From positions 28,058-42,881 of the forward strand of contig DHIM01000131.1 of the NCBI GenBank assembly GCA_002403785.1: a stretch of DNA of 14,824 nucleotides. Reading direction: 5' to 3'. This DNA is from Clostridium sp. UBA4746 (GTDB lineage Bacteria; Bacillota; Clostridia; Clostridiales; Clostridiaceae). The notes under the pieces were generated by a model. The model was not told the origin of the DNA, ran no database searches, and saw only the letters and a list, made by a program, of their open reading frames with translations. Made by a program: the position numbers and the translations under genes. Positions 13,819-14,824 of the stretch are shown piece by piece. Position 1 is the first letter of the stretch, and the number at the start of each line of letters is the position of its first letter.

Positions 13819-14637
13819 TTGGCTAAAAATGACAAAAATAAATTAAAGCTATATGGATTTAACAATTTGACAAAGTCATTAAGTTTTAATATTTATGATA
13901 TTTGCTATACAAAAACAAAAGAAGATCAAGAGAAATATATAGAATATATTGATGAACAATATAATGCTGAGAGGCTAACAAAAATCCTTACAAATGTTAC
14001 TGAAATGATAGGTGCTAGCGTACTAAATGTTGCGAAGCAGGACTATGATCCTCAAGGAGCAAGTGTAACATTGCTTATTTCAGAAGAGGAAATACCACTA
14101 TATGTTGTAGATCCTTCCTGTAATAGAGGTATTTTAACCCCAATTCGGGAGAATATTGTGGCGCATTTAGATAAAAGCCATGTAACAGTGCATACCTATC
14201 CTGAAAGCCATCCTCAAAATGATATAAGCACTTTTAGAGTAGATATAGATGTAGCCACTTGTGGTACTATATCACCGTTAAAAGCTCTAAATTACTTAAT
14301 AGATAGCTTTGATTCGGATATTATTACTATAGATTATAGGGTTCGCGGTTTTACTAGGGATATGGATGGTAAAAAGCATTTTATAGATCATGAAATTAAT
14401 TCTATACAAAATTATATTGCTAAAGAAACTATAAAGAGATACAGCTTAATTGACATGAATATATATCAATCTAGTATATTTCATACAAAAATGAAATTAA
14501 ATTATCTTGAGCTTGATAATTATTTGTTCGAAATTAAGCAAGAAAATTTAAGCGTTGATGAAAAAGCTGAAATCATAAAAAAATTACAAAAAGAGATGGA
14601 AGAAATATTTTATGGTATGGATATTTCTAACGAGTAA
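13819..14637 (+). CDS. speD: S-adenosylmethionine decarboxylase proenzyme
   Basis: SpeD decarboxylates S-adenosylmethionine to supply the aminopropyl donor for spermidine. The proenzyme cleaves itself to make a pyruvoyl group. The 272 residues follow the long E. coli-type form almost end to end: LYGFNNLTKSLSFNIYDICY (11-30), QDYDPQGASVT (74-84), AHLDKSHVTVHTYPESHP (115-132), ATCGTISPLKALNYLI (146-161), TIDYRVRGFTRD (170-181) and HFIDHEINSIQN (187-198). By comparison the chain is cut between K119 and S120, S120 becoming the pyruvoyl group; C148 matches the E. coli catalytic cysteine. The start is TTG at 13819, after a mediocre GGGGAA (13808-13813), and the N-terminus fits the family well. A spermidine synthase (speE) partner is not in the window and may lie beyond its end or elsewhere. 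Confidence 0.96.
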   Translation: MAKNDKNKLKLYGFNNLTKSLSFNIYDICYTKTKEDQEKYIEYIDEQYNAERLTKILTNVTEMIGASVLNVAKQDYDPQGASVTLLISEEEIPLYVVDPSCNRGILTPIRENIVAHLDKSHVTVHTYPESHPQNDISTFRVDIDVATCGTISPLKALNYLIDSFDSDIITIDYRVRGFTRDMDGKKHFIDHEINSIQNYIAKETIKRYSLIDMNIYQSSIFHTKMKLNYLELDNYLFEIKQENLSVDEKAEIIKKLQKEMEEIFYGMDISNE

Positions 14638-14661
14638 TTATATATAAGGAATTTATACTAA

Positions 14662-14712
14662 GCACATTCAAATAGATAACAATTTAGTTTCATGTTGGTT
14701 TTATGAATGTGC
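14662..14712 (+). repeat. Hairpin downstream of speD
   Basis: GCACATTCA (14662-14670) and TGAATGTGC (14704-14712) are perfect 9-nt inverted partners around a 33-nt loop. It lies 25 nt after the speD stop. No T-run follows, only A+T-rich sequence, so a terminator is possible but not clear. Confidence 0.5.
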
Positions 14713-14751
14713 CTAAATATTTAATATTATTCTAAGAGTTAATAGTTTTCA

Positions 14752-14767
14752 TTATTTCTGGAAATAA
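14752..14767. repeat. Short near-perfect palindrome
   Basis: TTATTTC and GAAATAA, separated by TG, form a 16-bp inverted repeat in non-coding DNA. The tight spacing is more like a protein-binding site than an RNA hairpin, but nothing else supports a function. Confidence 0.3.
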
Positions 14768-14798
14768 GGATAATTAATTTTATTAATAGTGTAAAAAA

Positions 14799-14824
14799 GA
14801 AATAAAATTTTAAAATTTTATTTC
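14799..14824. repeat. 26-bp perfect A+T palindrome at the window edge
   Basis: The last 26 nt are a perfect palindrome starting GAAATAAAATTTT and ending with its exact complement. A run of six A precedes it (14793-14798). If T residues follow beyond the window, it would be a bidirectional terminator; the cut edge prevents that check. Confidence 0.5.

Overview
The window looks like chromosomal DNA of a low-GC, anaerobic, spore-forming-type Firmicute, most likely Clostridium sensu stricto. The reasons are the strong A+T bias, strong purine-rich ribosome binding sites (AGGAGG-like) in front of nearly every gene, several TTG starts, and a gene content (B12 riboswitch, cobQ-cbiB-hemA-hemC-cobA/hemD-hemB-hemL) typical of clostridia. 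The species cannot be named from the sequence.

Layout. (1) 1-1509: a promoter, a small membrane-embedded M50 (site-2-type) metalloprotease gene and trmB, the tRNA m7G46 methyltransferase. (2) 1510-2021: a regulatory leader with a promoter, a cobalamin riboswitch and an expression platform ending in an intrinsic terminator. (3) 2022-11164: a tight co-directional run of eight genes, cobQ, cbiB, hemA, a precorrin-2 dehydrogenase-like gene, hemC, a cobA-hemD fusion, hemB and hemL. Together they supply glutamate-derived 5-aminolevulinate (hemA, hemL), build uroporphyrinogen III (hemB, hemC, hemD domain), divert it to precorrin-2 and on to sirohydrochlorin (cobA domain, precorrin-2 dehydrogenase) and carry out two late corrinoid steps (cobQ, cbiB). 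No haem-specific late gene is present, so in this locus the 'hem' genes appear to serve B12/sirohaem and to lie behind the B12 riboswitch. (4) 11165-12464: a lone cbiT with its own promoter, bracketed by two long imperfect palindromes. (5) 12465-14637: asd on the minus strand (aspartate semialdehyde dehydrogenase), and divergently speD on the plus strand (S-adenosylmethionine decarboxylase, long E. coli-like form). (6) 14638-14824: non-coding, with a hairpin and a 26-bp perfect palindrome at the window edge.

The protein-coding content is recognisable metabolism; I see no undescribed protein system. The most interesting signal is non-coding. The palindromes at 11221-11414 and 12326-12462 are two diverged copies, in opposite orientation, of one inverted-repeat element (one 61-nt arm pair aligns without gaps at 49/61 identities by my hand count). 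They flank cbiT and look like a MITE-like family, the second copy also serving as a likely bidirectional terminator between convergent genes. A second point is that the riboswitch leader can be read as a switch: the same 8 nt just after the aptamer can pair either locally or with the terminator's 3' arm.
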